64,000 nt of DNA from NCBI GenBank assembly GCA_903915655.1, contig CAIWTU010000158.1, positions 16,095-80,094 on the forward strand. Reading direction: 5' to 3'. Of the stretch, positions 63,873 through 64,000 are shown piece after piece. The stretch comes from an uncultured Geobacter sp. Lineage in GTDB: Bacteria > Desulfobacterota > Desulfuromonadia > Geobacterales > Geobacteraceae. The notes under the pieces are model-generated. The model worked only from the letters and a program-made list of their open reading frames with translations. It searched no databases and was not told the origin of the DNA. Positions within the stretch are counted from its first letter, which is position 1. Each line of letters starts with the position of its first letter. The position numbers and the translations under genes are program-made.

Positions 63873-64000
63873 AAAGGTTTGTGTAAATGGCCATTAGTGG
63901 GTACACCAAGTCACCCTAAGGAGTTTACATGACCATTAACACCGACGTAATCGACGAACTACTCAAACATTACAAAACCCCCGAAGAAATTCTGGGTGAG
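63865..64000 (+). mobile_element. IS256-family insertion sequence, left end
   Basis: Starts about GGGTGTAAAAAGGTTTGTGT and carries the transposase start 65 bases inside; it continues beyond the window. It sits within the Stealth gene fragment. Confidence 0.7.
63929..64000 (+). CDS. IS256-family transposase, N-terminus only
   Basis: Behind CTAAGGAG, the 24 codons visible (MTINTDVIDELLKHYKTPEE then ILGE) match the conserved start of IS256-family (Transposase_mut) proteins. The DDE catalytic core lies outside the window. Confidence 0.8.
   Translation, partial: MTINTDVIDELLKHYKTPEEILGE

Overview
The window looks like a chromosomal stretch of a Gram-negative anaerobe of the Desulfuromonadales/Geobacter type (Desulfobacterota). 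That placement is an inference. It rests on the Wza/SLBB-Wzi exopolysaccharide layout, the iron-sulfur serine dehydratase, the AGGAG-type ribosome binding sites and the overall gene repertoire. No rRNA or tRNA gene is visible. Both ends of the window cut through genes.

Region 1 (1-8.1 kb, minus strand) is ordinary metabolism: a lipoprotein 5'-nucleotidase, an alpha/beta hydrolase, a protein with a chagasin-like inhibitor domain, an adenine deaminase-type enzyme, a methyltransferase, and a serine pair (HAAAP permease plus L-serine dehydratase). Region 2 (8.1-10.95 kb) is a graveyard of surface-protein genes: three broken genes (delta-60/bacterial-repeat protein, collagen-like protein, fibronectin type III protein) and a MITE-like repeat. 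Region 3 (10.97-29.5 kb, minus strand) is one Wzx/Wzy-type exopolysaccharide locus of 14 genes: SLBB export protein, Wzi, initiating sugar transferase, WecG-type, GT4 and other glycosyltransferases, pyruvyl and methyl transferases, flippase, polymerase and Wzz. No tyrosine autokinase is seen. Region 4 (29.6-36.1 kb) is accessory: a secreted surface protein, a truncated collagen-like gene cut by a DUF4338 (DruA-family) element, a HigBA-type toxin-antitoxin pair, palindromic repeats and an OLD-family nuclease.

Region 5 (36.1-51.2 kb) encodes exported and surface proteins: a PI-PLC-like phosphodiesterase, a small lipoprotein, a sphingomyelinase-like phosphoesterase lipoprotein, a GC-rich beta-helix lipoprotein, and a giant glycine-rich autotransporter. 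The autotransporter is split into two frames exactly at a run of 12 G (coding strand). Region 6 (51.2-63.1 kb) has a second MITE copy, a 53-codon gene, a zinc-ribbon membrane protein, an envelope operon (secreted protein, VanW, exported AMMECR1-like protein, alpha-2-macroglobulin), a dipeptidase and an ion-transporter-superfamily permease. Region 7 (63.36-64 kb) is AT-rich and holds a Stealth-type phosphotransferase gene fragment broken by an IS256-family element.

The observations I rate highest are four copies of a conserved promoter-plus-leader module (39.9, 51.2, 51.85 and 63.33 kb), the homopolymer switch in the giant autotransporter, the A2M-VanW-AMMECR1 operon, and the DUF4338 element with its overlapping leader ORF.
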